64,000 nucleotides of DNA, taken from JAVBNA01 sp031551875. GTDB lineage: Bacteria; Bacillota; Clostridia; Oscillospirales; Acutalibacteraceae. Positions 54,417 through 62,907 of this stretch are shown one piece after another. How positions within the stretch are numbered: the first letter of the stretch is position 1; every line of letters begins with the position of its first letter. The position numbers and the translations under genes are program-made. Below the pieces are notes generated by a model that ran no database searches, was not told the DNA's origin, and worked only from the letters and a program-made list of their open reading frames with translations. The stretch spans positions 1 to 64,000 of the forward strand of contig JAVBNA010000016.1 of assembly GCA_031551875.1 (NCBI GenBank), in the 5' to 3' direction.

Positions 54417-56858
54417 TCAAACTATTTTCTCCCGCGCAAGCCGCCACGGCTGTGACAAATCCCCCGGCGTCAGCGGGCACAGGCGCAGAAAAGGTATTTC
54501 GCTGAGACGAACCATATGATAACCCTCCTGCGGGTCGGTTTTCACAGAAAAGTCAAAGCGCCCGGACGTCCCCAGCCACAGGCCGCAGCCCTCCTCGTCG
54601 CACAGCGCAGCCCACTCGGTCGCCCAGCGGTTTCCGCCTGACATCTCCTGTGCGTGCAGGGTGAATTCCCCCCGATAAACCCCCACAGTCAGGTTTTGAC
54701 CGCTCTCAACCGGCCCCAGACCGAAATAGCGCACACGCTCGTATTTGAGCGGCAGGAAAAGCGCCATGTCTGCGCCCGCCCCTTCGGTTTGATATTCGAG
54801 CAGCCCGTCGGGGTAGACGCGCCATGAGAGCTGCGTCTCCGCCCCCTCCGGCCGCGTGAGGCGGGCGGCAATCGTCACCGAACCGTTTTCCTCCCGCTCG
54901 GCAGACAGCCCTCTGACGGCTGATTCAGGGACAAGCCAGCGCACAGGCGCTTCCAGCAGCTTCCTCCCATACGCCTTCATCGTACAAAACAGCGCGGTTT
55001 CGCGGTCGAGCTCGTAGACAAAGCTCTCTCCCACAAGCTGAAGCGTTTCCTGCTTTTCCCGGAGTGAAATGTTGCCCGTGCGGGTCACGGTGTGTATGGA
55101 CGCCTGCACCGGCAGCTCAAACTGCGCGAAGCACGCCTCATACCCTTCGGTCGCCCACAGCGTCTCCCGGCGGTAATTGAGCGAGAGTCGCAAAAAACAC
55201 CGTCCGTTCTCGGGCAGATTGTAGGGAAGAGTCAGCTCCGCCCCGCTGTGCGTCGGCACGGCGAGCGCCCCTGCACTACCCCACTCGGCGGGGCGTCCGT
55301 CGCGGCTGACTTCCCAGATACATTCAAGCTCCGACAGGTCGCTCGTGTCAAGATTGTTGTACACGGTCAGCGCCCCCGCCGCGAGATCGACCGCTTCAAA
55401 GCGGGCGGGGGCGAAGGCGTTTTTGAGGTGAATCAGCCGGGCGCGCGGGGCGCGTCCCAGCGTGAGCAGCCCGGTGTCTGGTCCGGGACAGCCCGCCTCC
55501 GCCGTCCACGTGTGCGCAAAACTTTCGCACAGTGTGCCCTCCTCTATCTGGTGCATCGCGCGCCGTTCTATCGTACCTTGCCCTGAACCGCGGACGGGGT
55601 TCCACCCCACGACACAGGGGTGGTTTTTGTCCCGCTCAACAAGTCGCTCCACCTGCTCCTGCACCGTCTTTTCAAATCTGGAATGCCCACAGGCCTTTGG
55701 GGACGCGTCGTAATCGGCGCAGGCCATCACATAGAGCCCCAGCTCGTCGCACAGCTGTAAAAAGCGCGGATCGGCGGGGCGGGAAAGGCGCACGGCGTTG
55801 ATGTTGTGCCGCTTCATGAGCAGCAGGTCGCGCGTCATGTGCGACAGCTCCGCAGCGCTGCCGCGGCGCGGGTCGGCTTCCTGCCAGTTGACGCCCCTCA
55901 GCGTGACCGGTCCGCCGTTTAACCGCAGCCCGCCCCCCTCCGTCGACAGGGTGCGTATGCCCACTTTCTGGGCAATGTATTCCCCCTCACATTCGAGGAT
56001 GAGGGTGTAAAGTGTGGGACGCTCGGCGCTCCACAGCAGCGGCCTGTCCACGGTAACCTTTACCGCGCCGTCCTTTCCGGCGGCTTTATCCAGAATGTGT
56101 CCCTCAGGCGACACCAGCGTCCCCACAACCGGCGCATCCCCTCGCATGGACAGTGAACAGACAAGCTCCGCCTGCGTCCCGCCTTGCATGAGCTTTGTGG
56201 TCACAAAATAGTCGCGCAGGTGGCGTTCGGGGCGAAAAAGCAGGTACACCTCCCGGAAGAGGCCCGAAAAGCGCTGTCTGTCCCAGCTTTCCAGGTAGCT
56301 GCCCGCACAGAAGCGCAGCACGGCCACCGCGAGCGTATTCTCCCCGTCGTGCAGCGCACCCGTGATGTCAATTTCGGCCGCGCTGCTCCCCGACCCATAG
56401 CCCCGGAACTTCCCGTTGACCCACACATAAAAGCAGGACGCCGCCCCCTCAAGCACGAGGTAGACCCGCTTGCACGCCCGCTCGCTTTTGTGCAGGGCAA
56501 AGCGGCGGAGGTATACCCCCGTGGGGTTGCGGTCGGGGACACGGGGCGGGTAAGAGGGAAAGGGCAGCCGTCCGCCGGTGCACAGCGCCTCCCCGTACCC
56601 CTCCATTTCCATGCAGGCGGGCACGGAAATCTGCGGGAGCGGGGCGGGGTCGCACGTGATAAAGTCATCGGGGATTGCCCCGGGGCTGTCAAAGTATCCG
56701 AAGCCCCACGCCCCGCTCAGAAAAAGCGCGCGCCCCGAACACCCACGATCCCGGCTGTACGCGTTTACGGCGCTTTCAAAGGGGATATAGTAGGCGCGGG
56801 GCGGCTCACAGCCCACATAGGGCAGATCTGGTCGCTCATGATACAGTAAAAACTTCAT
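54417..56858 (-). CDS. GH2 beta-galactosidase homologue lacking catalytic residues
   Basis: About 813 aa, against roughly 1000 for LacZ-type GH2 enzymes. The N-terminal jelly roll (LSGAWGFGYFDSPGAIPDDF), the Ig-like domain and the early TIM barrel (LRGVNWQEADPRRG, RPADPRFLQLCDELGLYV, DKNHPCVVGW) are clear. The acid/base motif normally read as GNES after WSL is replaced by NPVRGSG near 415. The second half of the barrel with the nucleophile Glu is missing; the sequence jumps within about 70 residues to the following beta domain (FEAVDLAAGALTVYNN). The frame is intact, so this looks like a stable pseudoenzyme rather than a recent wreck. ATG 56858 follows GGAGGG. It may bind galactosides or regulate. 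Confidence 0.8.
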   Translation of the reverse strand: MKFLLYHERPDLPYVGCEPPRAYYIPFESAVNAYSRDRGCSGRALFLSGAWGFGYFDSPGAIPDDFITCDPAPLPQISVPACMEMEGYGEALCTGGRLPFPSYPPRVPDRNPTGVYLRRFALHKSERACKRVYLVLEGAASCFYVWVNGKFRGYGSGSSAAEIDITGALHDGENTLAVAVLRFCAGSYLESWDRQRFSGLFREVYLLFRPERHLRDYFVTTKLMQGGTQAELVCSLSMRGDAPVVGTLVSPEGHILDKAAGKDGAVKVTVDRPLLWSAERPTLYTLILECEGEYIAQKVGIRTLSTEGGGLRLNGGPVTLRGVNWQEADPRRGSAAELSHMTRDLLLMKRHNINAVRLSRPADPRFLQLCDELGLYVMACADYDASPKACGHSRFEKTVQEQVERLVERDKNHPCVVGWNPVRGSGQGTIERRAMHQIEEGTLCESFAHTWTAEAGCPGPDTGLLTLGRAPRARLIHLKNAFAPARFEAVDLAAGALTVYNNLDTSDLSELECIWEVSRDGRPAEWGSAGALAVPTHSGAELTLPYNLPENGRCFLRLSLNYRRETLWATEGYEACFAQFELPVQASIHTVTRTGNISLREKQETLQLVGESFVYELDRETALFCTMKAYGRKLLEAPVRWLVPESAVRGLSAEREENGSVTIAARLTRPEGAETQLSWRVYPDGLLEYQTEGAGADMALFLPLKYERVRYFGLGPVESGQNLTVGVYRGEFTLHAQEMSGGNRWATEWAALCDEEGCGLWLGTSGRFDFSVKTDPQEGYHMVRLSEIPFLRLCPLTPGDLSQPWRLAREKIV

Positions 56859-56903
56859 CCAAAATCCCTCCGGCACAGCGCGGTCATTCAGATGCGGTAC
56901 AAA

Positions 56904-58079
56904 TCAGTCGGGGCAGACGCTGCTGAACACCTCCACGGGAACGCCGCCCCGCTTATAGATGCGCGCCACCCGTTTGCCCACCATGCACACCATCTCATAG
57001 TTGATGGTGCCGTGCAGGCGCGCGAGCTCATCCACCGGGAGCCCCTCGCCGAATACGACGACCTCCTCGCCGGTGCTGACGCCGGGCACTTCGGTCACGT
57101 CGAGCATAAGCTGATCCATACACACCCTGCCCACTATTTTAACACGCCGTCCGTGCAGAAGCATGTCGGCTTTGCCCGAAAAAGCGCGGGGGTAGCCGTC
57201 GGCGTACCCGATGGGCACGGTGGCAATGCGCATGGGCTTCTCCACGCGGTAGGTGCACCCGTAGCTGACCGTACCGCCGGGCGCCGACTCCTTGAGAAGC
57301 GCCACAACGCTTTTGAGCGTCATGACCGGCTGTAAGGGCAGCACCAACCTGAGCTTTTCCGACGGGTACAGCCCGTACAGCATGATGCCCGGGCGCACCA
57401 GGTCAAGGTGCATGTCGGGATAAGCCAGAATCCCGCCGCTGTTGCAGCAGTGGCACAGCGCAAACCTGAGGCCCCGCCCGCACAGCGCGTCGCGCACCTC
57501 GCAAAAGCAGGCGAACTGCGCCCGCGTAAAGGCCTCCCCCTCCGCGCCCTCATCCGACACGGCGAAGTGGGTGAACAGCCCTGTGGCGCTGAGCCCCGGC
57601 AGACGGCAAATGCGTTCGAGCGAGTCAAGTGTCTCCGCCCGGCGGTCGTGGCTCTGATAAATGAGCCCCATACGGTTCATGCCGGTGTCCACCTTGATAT
57701 GTACGTCAAGCGTCACGCCGCTGTCCTGTGCGCAGGCCGAAAGCTCGAGGGCATACTCCTCGGACAGCACCGCCTGGGTCAGGGAGAGATCGCAAAGCTT
57801 TTCGGCGTACTGCGGCGGGGTGTAGCCCAGCACAAAAATGGGCGTTTCGATGCCATGCGCACGCAGCTGGGCGCCCTCCTCCAAATTGGATACGCCGAGC
57901 CAGTCTGCGCCGCACTGCGCGAGTGTCCGCGCAACCGGCACCGCGCCGTGGCCGTAGGCGTCCGCCTTGACCACGCACATGGTCTTACAGCCCGGACGCA
58001 GATGCCCTTTGACCGACGAAAAATTAAATTCCAGTGCGTCCAGATCAATCTCCGCCCATGTCCGTTTGAGAAAATCCAT
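56904..58079 (-). CDS. alr: alanine racemase
   Basis: 391 aa. A PLP enzyme interconverting L- and D-alanine, needed for peptidoglycan and also acting on spores. The PLP lysine is Lys38 in VVKADAYGHG; the second catalytic Tyr lies in GGTVSYGCTYRV near 267. Also visible: KVDTGMNRMG, THFAVSDEG and PIGYADGYPRAF. Length is normal. Its own near-consensus promoter lies upstream; ribosome binding site AGGGGTGG. Confidence 0.96.
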   Translation of the reverse strand: MDFLKRTWAEIDLDALEFNFSSVKGHLRPGCKTMCVVKADAYGHGAVPVARTLAQCGADWLGVSNLEEGAQLRAHGIETPIFVLGYTPPQYAEKLCDLSLTQAVLSEEYALELSACAQDSGVTLDVHIKVDTGMNRMGLIYQSHDRRAETLDSLERICRLPGLSATGLFTHFAVSDEGAEGEAFTRAQFACFCEVRDALCGRGLRFALCHCCNSGGILAYPDMHLDLVRPGIMLYGLYPSEKLRLVLPLQPVMTLKSVVALLKESAPGGTVSYGCTYRVEKPMRIATVPIGYADGYPRAFSGKADMLLHGRRVKIVGRVCMDQLMLDVTEVPGVSTGEEVVVFGEGLPVDELARLHGTINYEMVCMVGKRVARIYKRGGVPVEVFSSVCPD

Positions 58080-58125
58080 AAACAGCCACCCCTGACTTTT
58101 TTATGATCAAAATTTCGCAGATTCT

Positions 58126-58155
58126 ATTATATCCCTCTTTCCCGCCGCGCGTCAA
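58126..58155 (-). promoter_or_regulatory. promoter of alr
   Basis: Read leftward: TTGACG (58155-58150), 18 bp, TATAAT (58131-58126), about 47 bp ahead of the alr start. Confidence 0.7.
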
Positions 58156-58279
58156 CTTGGAGATTGTTTCCCGGCAAAAAACGCGCATTTTTTTGCCGCC
58201 CAGTGCATATAATGATTAACATGCGTTTCGAAAAGTTCCGTCGGAATGCTGCGCAATGAATGCTTTTGGAGGTGAAAAT

Positions 58280-58414
58280 ATGGAAAACATTTCTCAAGTC
58301 GATTCCTTTTCCGCCTGTGACCCCCTGTGGGCACCTGCTCCTGTACAAAATATATCCGGGGATGTGGACGACATGATCTTTGACGGAGAGGACTGGCATT
58401 GCAGCGAACGGTGA
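58280..58414 (+). CDS. possible 44-aa acidic protein
   Basis: ATG after a near-ideal GGAGGTG ribosome binding site, encoding 44 residues (MENISQVDSFSACDPLW...), strongly acidic, with two Cys. A TATAAT box lies at 58208-58213 with no good -35. No family is recognised; the ribosome binding site is the main support. Confidence 0.4.
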   Translation: MENISQVDSFSACDPLWAPAPVQNISGDVDDMIFDGEDWHCSER

Positions 58415-58516
58415 ACACACCTCTCAACACCCTTTCGGCCGGCATTTGCAATGTGAATGTGGTCGTCATGATCATATAAGCAATTCTTGTCGTTTGAACC
58501 GAGGAAATTCATATGG

Positions 58517-58651
58517 ATGGTAACCGATTATTCCCAATGCCCTTACTGCGAACATACAAAAAATGTTCTGCCTTAAATCCATTTTGCGTTCTGTGGTGAC
58601 GATTATGACAGCGATTATCCCAAATGCCCCTACTGCGGCCATACAAATTAA
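58517..58651 (+). pseudogene. tandem zinc-ribbon-like fragments (CPYC motifs)
   Basis: One frame reads ATG (58517), a 19-residue stretch with QCPYCEHT, a TAA (58574-58576), then 24 more residues ending KCPYCGHTN before a second TAA. The two CPYC-GHT units appear duplicated, with a stop between them. GAGGAAATTC precedes the ATG. It could be a decayed small zinc-binding protein. Confidence 0.35.
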
Positions 58652-58690
58652 AGGGTTGGAAGAAACTCACCGTTTCTTCCAACCCTTTTT
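58651..58690. terminator. terminator of glutamate dehydrogenase
   Basis: A stem of about 17 bp (AAAGGGTTGGAAGAAAC arms) with T-runs on both sides, directly past the gdh stop. It is bidirectional in form. Confidence 0.75.
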
Positions 58691-58707
58691 TATTTCTGCC
58701 TATACTC

Positions 58708-59994
58708 TTACGAAACCCAGCCGCGCAGCTTCACCGCGTCAGCAACACGGTTGATCGCGATCACATAGGCCGCGTCGCGCAGGTAGAGGTCGCGCTCCTT
58801 CGCCAGCTCGTACACTGCCGAGAAAGCCTTGGACATCGCGTAGTTGAGCTTTTCAAGCACTTCTTCACGGCTCCAGAAGTAGTTCATGTTGCACTGTACC
58901 TGCTCGAAATAGCTGCAGGTCACGCCGCCGGCGTTGCACAGGAAATCGGGGATGAGCAGGATGCCCTTATCGCGGATGAGCTTGTCGCAGTCAGGCGTGG
59001 TGGGGCCGTTGGCCGCCTCACAGATGATTTTGACCTTGTCGGAGATGTTGCCGAACACCGCGGGGGTGATCTGGTTCTCCAGCGCGGCGGGGATCAGGAT
59101 GTCCACCTCTTCAGAAAGCCACGCGTCGCCGGGCAGAACCTCATAGCCGAGCGCCTGCGCCTTTTCCTTGTCAATGCTGCCGTAGGAATCCTTGATAGAA
59201 ACCAGCTGCTCAATGTCACAGCCGTTCTTATTGCGGAAGGTGTAGGCCGTGCGGTCGCCCTGATCCCAGCAGGAGACGCAGATGACCTTGCCGCCCAGCT
59301 CGGTGTACAGCCGCGCGGCGTATTCCGCCACGTTGCCGAAGCCCTGAATGCTCGCAGAGGTGTCCTTCGGGTCAATGCCCTCGCATTTGAGCAGGTCTCT
59401 GAGCGTGTAGACGGCGCCGTAGCCGGTCGCCTCGGTGCGTCCGAGCGAGCCGCCCATGCCCACCGGCTTGCCGGTGATGACGCCGGGGTATTTGCCGCCC
59501 GAAAGAGCTTCATATTCGTCGAGCATCCACAACATGTGCTGCCCATTTGTCATGACATCGGGCGCGGGCCCATCGATGTTGGGGCCGATCTGGCTGTACA
59601 GCTGACGGATATAGCCGCGGCACAGGCGCTCCTGTTCGGTCATGGACAGGTTGTGCGGGTCGCAGATGACGCCGCCCTTGCCGCCGCCCAGCGGGATGTC
59701 CACAACGGCGCATTTCCATGTCATCCACATGGACAGCGCACGCACGGTGTCGGCGGTCTCGTGGGGATGGAAGCGAATGCCGCCCTTGGCCGGGCCACAC
59801 GCGTCGTTGTGCTTGATGCGGAACGCCTTAAACACCTTGGTGGTGCCGTCGTCCATTTTGACCGGGATGGTGAAATGAAATTCCTTCATGGGCGCTCTGA
59901 GCAGGTCACGGGTACCCCCGCTGAGCTCAAGAAGATCCGCCACCTTGTCAAACTGGGCCTGCGCGTTTTCAAACGGATTGTAGGATGCTGCCAT
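58708..59994 (-). CDS. gdhA: glutamate dehydrogenase
   Basis: 428 aa. It interconverts glutamate and 2-oxoglutarate plus ammonia with NAD(P)(H). Landmarks: AKGGIRFHP, the catalytic-lysine loop PLGGGKGGV, GPAPDVMTN, TGKPVGMGGSLGR and the dinucleotide fold GFGNVAEYAA. The sequence belongs to the hexameric ~420-aa class. Cofactor choice cannot be decided here. Ribosome binding site AGGAGGG. Confidence 0.95.
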   Translation of the reverse strand: MAASYNPFENAQAQFDKVADLLELSGGTRDLLRAPMKEFHFTIPVKMDDGTTKVFKAFRIKHNDACGPAKGGIRFHPHETADTVRALSMWMTWKCAVVDIPLGGGKGGVICDPHNLSMTEQERLCRGYIRQLYSQIGPNIDGPAPDVMTNGQHMLWMLDEYEALSGGKYPGVITGKPVGMGGSLGRTEATGYGAVYTLRDLLKCEGIDPKDTSASIQGFGNVAEYAARLYTELGGKVICVSCWDQGDRTAYTFRNKNGCDIEQLVSIKDSYGSIDKEKAQALGYEVLPGDAWLSEEVDILIPAALENQITPAVFGNISDKVKIICEAANGPTTPDCDKLIRDKGILLIPDFLCNAGGVTCSYFEQVQCNMNYFWSREEVLEKLNYAMSKAFSAVYELAKERDLYLRDAAYVIAINRVADAVKLRGWVS

Positions 59995-60027
59995 AACTAT
60001 GCCCTCCTGTACTATTTATTATCTTTT

Positions 60028-60056
60028 AGTATACGTTTTGCTGTGCGAGAAGTCAA
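60028..60056 (-). promoter_or_regulatory. promoter of gdhA
   Basis: Read leftward: TTGACT (60056-60051), 17 bp, TATACT (60033-60028), 34 bp upstream of the start codon. Confidence 0.7.
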
Positions 60057-60094
60057 CAGAAAAATGACGGAAATCATTTTCAAAACTTCATTTT

Positions 60095-62230
60095 TTACGT
60101 TTTCTTCACATTTTCAGCATCCTGCTTCGCCCGTCCAAAATCGGCCCGGGCAAGCTCGTATTCGTGCATATTGGCAAAAAGCGCCCCCCGCCCCCGGTAG
60201 ATCACCGCCTTCATTTCGCGCACCTCAGGGGAATCGGCCAGCATTCCAAGGACGTTCAGCGACCGCCCGTAGTGGCGGGCCACCTCCGCGTAAAGATGTT
60301 TTTCGAGCGCACACAGGGTATTGCCCAACCGGTAGTGGGCATTGGCCAGCCGCTCCAGATCCTCCTTGCGGTCGATGCGTTCGTACAGCTCGATCGCATC
60401 CTTATAGTATGAAGCCGCCTCATTATAATTCTTCATTTCTTCGCACAGCCGCCCCGCGCACAGATAGTCGCCCGCCAGCACGCTGTCCACGGTGTGTCCC
60501 TTCTCAAGCAGTGCCTGACGCAGCGGAATGGCCTGCTGCAAAAGAGTGAGCGCCTCCCCGCGCTTTTCCTCCGCCATCAGGCAATCGCTCTGCCCCTGAA
60601 GCATGCGAGCCAGAAGCGCCTGCGTCGCGTCGGTCTGGGACAGCCCCTGAAGCAGCGTGACGGCGCGTGCAAAGTCTGCCCGTGCGTCCCCGTAGGCGCT
60701 CCGCGCGAAGAGCAGCCGTCCGCGCCGCTCTAGGATCCGAACCTTATGCTCGGCCACCCATGTACGCTCCCCCTGCGGGCAGGCGGCTGCAAACTGCCGT
60801 GCGCACTCAAGCGCCTGCGTGTATTTTCCCTCCGCCTGGGCAAACTGCTTCTGCCCGTCATAGAGCTTGCCCCACTCGAAGTAAACCTCCTGCTCCATGA
60901 GGCTGTGGCGGGCGGGCGATTCCTGCGCCGCCTCCAGCACGAGCGTCTCCGCCCGCTTCAGATCCTTCTCCGCCTCCCCTAGCCCTTTCAGACGGTTTGC
61001 CGTCTCGGCGCGGTTGACATAGACGCTCACGAGATTGAGCGTCCCCTGCCGCCCCCGCCGGGCGGACATCGACTCATACAGGCGGATGGCCTCGCTGTAG
61101 TCGTCGTATTCCTCAGCAAAATGACTGCACTGATACTGCTCAATGCCGCGCCGGCTGTAGAGCAGTGCGCACGCGGCGTCCGATCCCCCGTCCCTGTCCC
61201 CGCACAGCACATCCAGCGCAAAGGTCAGGATTTCCACCGCCTTCTCCCCCGGAAGCCCGGCGGCGCTGACCAGCCGCGCGCCGTCGAGATGGGCGGCCGC
61301 GATGTCATGGATGCGCTGGGGGGTTTGTTCGCAGGCAATCGCCGCCCGCCCCGCCTCCAGATAAAAGTCCACCGCCGAAAGAAGGTCGTCCTCCCGCTCG
61401 GCGCATTTTCCCAGACCCATCGCAATCGAAAATTCCAAGCCCGCCTCCCGCTTCTCCCCCGCCATGCGGTCGGCGCGCAGAAAGGCCGCCTTGGCGCGCG
61501 TCAGGTCGGACTGCATGAGCCACTGCTCTCCCATCTGAATCACCGCCGCCACCGCGTACGTCCAGAGGCTTTGTTCCTTCGTGCTCGAATAGAGCGCCGC
61601 CACAAGCTCCAGACAGTCGCGGCTCAGCCCATAGTCCCCGCCCTGCCGGGCGTACTCCGCCGCCCGCATCAGCCACTGCGCCCGTTCGGGCAGGTCGCTG
61701 TCGGGCAGGGCCTCCGCATGGTCAAGCAGGGTATGCGCCGCTTGAATACAGTGCCCCTGCCCCGCCTGGCTTTCGGCCGTTTCCGCCACAAGCGCCTGAA
61801 GCGCATGAGGGGGAATCTCCCCCTCCTTTGTGCGCTGTGCAAACTGGGCGGCGGTCAAAAAGCGCTCGGTTGCTTCTGCATAATGCTCCTGCACCGCCTC
61901 CCGGCGTCCCTCCTGTCCGTACAGGTATAAGAGATAGCCGCACAGGGAAAGGGGCGCATGGCTTGGCGCGCCCGAAAACCGCGCACAGCATTCGTGCTCC
62001 TCGGCGGCGCGCTGTGTGCGTCCCAGCGCCGTATACAGGTCAGCGAGCGCCGTGTGCAGTGACACCGCGTAATGACGCTCCTCCAGTGAGGGGCTGCCCT
62101 GATCGATGCGATTCAGCTGTGTCAAAAGCAAAGCCTCCGCCTTTTCTCCCTGCGTGGCAAAATCCATTTTGGACACGCGGGCCAGTGTTTTGTTGACGCG
62201 GCGCTGGCGCGCCTGTGTTGTATTGCCCAC
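60095..62230 (-). CDS. tetratricopeptide-repeat protein
   Basis: About 711 aa of helix-turn-helix TPR units along the whole length, with clear ones such as AEKDLKRAETLVLEAAQ and YKDAIELYERIDRKEDLERLA. No signal peptide or membrane segment, so cytoplasmic. GTG at 62230 is preferred because AGAGG is spaced 8 bp; a GTG at 62239 overlaps that site. It follows a lipoprotein gene by about 18 bp, likely one operon. A scaffold role is likely; partners unknown. Confidence 0.75.
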   Translation of the reverse strand: MGNTTQARQRRVNKTLARVSKMDFATQGEKAEALLLTQLNRIDQGSPSLEERHYAVSLHTALADLYTALGRTQRAAEEHECCARFSGAPSHAPLSLCGYLLYLYGQEGRREAVQEHYAEATERFLTAAQFAQRTKEGEIPPHALQALVAETAESQAGQGHCIQAAHTLLDHAEALPDSDLPERAQWLMRAAEYARQGGDYGLSRDCLELVAALYSSTKEQSLWTYAVAAVIQMGEQWLMQSDLTRAKAAFLRADRMAGEKREAGLEFSIAMGLGKCAEREDDLLSAVDFYLEAGRAAIACEQTPQRIHDIAAAHLDGARLVSAAGLPGEKAVEILTFALDVLCGDRDGGSDAACALLYSRRGIEQYQCSHFAEEYDDYSEAIRLYESMSARRGRQGTLNLVSVYVNRAETANRLKGLGEAEKDLKRAETLVLEAAQESPARHSLMEQEVYFEWGKLYDGQKQFAQAEGKYTQALECARQFAAACPQGERTWVAEHKVRILERRGRLLFARSAYGDARADFARAVTLLQGLSQTDATQALLARMLQGQSDCLMAEEKRGEALTLLQQAIPLRQALLEKGHTVDSVLAGDYLCAGRLCEEMKNYNEAASYYKDAIELYERIDRKEDLERLANAHYRLGNTLCALEKHLYAEVARHYGRSLNVLGMLADSPEVREMKAVIYRGRGALFANMHEYELARADFGRAKQDAENVKKT

Positions 62231-62248
62231 GGCGTCCACCTCTTTCTT

Positions 62249-62728
62249 TTATTTCCCGGACGGCACGTCCCGCAGCAGGGCGGAAATCTCCAGCGCACAC
62301 TCGTCGGTTTCGTCGTTTTGCGGGCTTTTTGTGTCATAGCGGATCGCGCCAAGTGCCTCAAGCTGCTGTGCGGTGAAGGGCACGCATACAAACGCCTCGC
62401 CCCGCGCGGGAATGGTTTCCTGCACCCTGTACCCATAGAACGCTTCCCCGCCGCGGATCACTGACGCGCCGTCAGCCGGCAGAAAGGCGATGTCGGTGGT
62501 GCCGGAAAAGGGGATTTCATAGCCGCTCGGGTTTTTCACCCGCACAACGAGCAGATAGGGCGTATACCCCTCCGTAAGATTCTGGAGCTGTACGCCGTCG
62601 AGCGGCATGACCGCCTCGGGCGTGACAAACACACCCTCTCCGCGCTCCCCCTGCCCGCAGGAGCACAGCAGGGCGAAAAAGACGCACAGCAGGACGAATG
62701 CAGCGGTTCTGAAAGCGGTTCGGTTCAT
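62249..62728 (-). CDS. lipoprotein, function unknown
   Basis: About 159 aa. A signal peptide with lipobox ALLCSCGQ leads into a beta-rich domain (VRVKNPSGYEIPFSGTTDIAF) that resembles DUF4352-like extracellular domains. ATG 62728 is chosen for the GGAGGCAAAG site upstream. First gene of an operon with the TPR protein. Confidence 0.7.
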   Translation of the reverse strand: MNRTAFRTAAFVLLCVFFALLCSCGQGERGEGVFVTPEAVMPLDGVQLQNLTEGYTPYLLVVRVKNPSGYEIPFSGTTDIAFLPADGASVIRGGEAFYGYRVQETIPARGEAFVCVPFTAQQLEALGAIRYDTKSPQNDETDECALEISALLRDVPSGK

Positions 62729-62771
62729 CTTTGCCTCCAAGGATTTTTTATTGCGTTAGTTCTTTATTTTT

Positions 62772-62800
62772 ATTGTAACAAAAACAGCGCGCAGTTTCAA
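62772..62800 (-). promoter_or_regulatory. promoter of the lipoprotein-TPR operon
   Basis: Read leftward: TTGAAA (62800-62795), 17 bp, TACAAT (62777-62772), about 45 bp upstream of the lipoprotein start. Confidence 0.65.
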
Positions 62801-62907
62801 CCACACATCCGGATTTGGGGAAATGCCGTAAAAATACGCAATATTTTTGCTTTTCGGGCAATACTAAAAGAATCAAATCAAAACAATCTGTAACTCTGGA
62901 GGCAGAC

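Noticed and set aside
58624..60549. 641-codon open frame on the + strand opposite glutamate dehydrogenase and the TPR gene
   Set aside because: It crosses two real genes on the other strand and the gdh promoter, with no recognisable domain.
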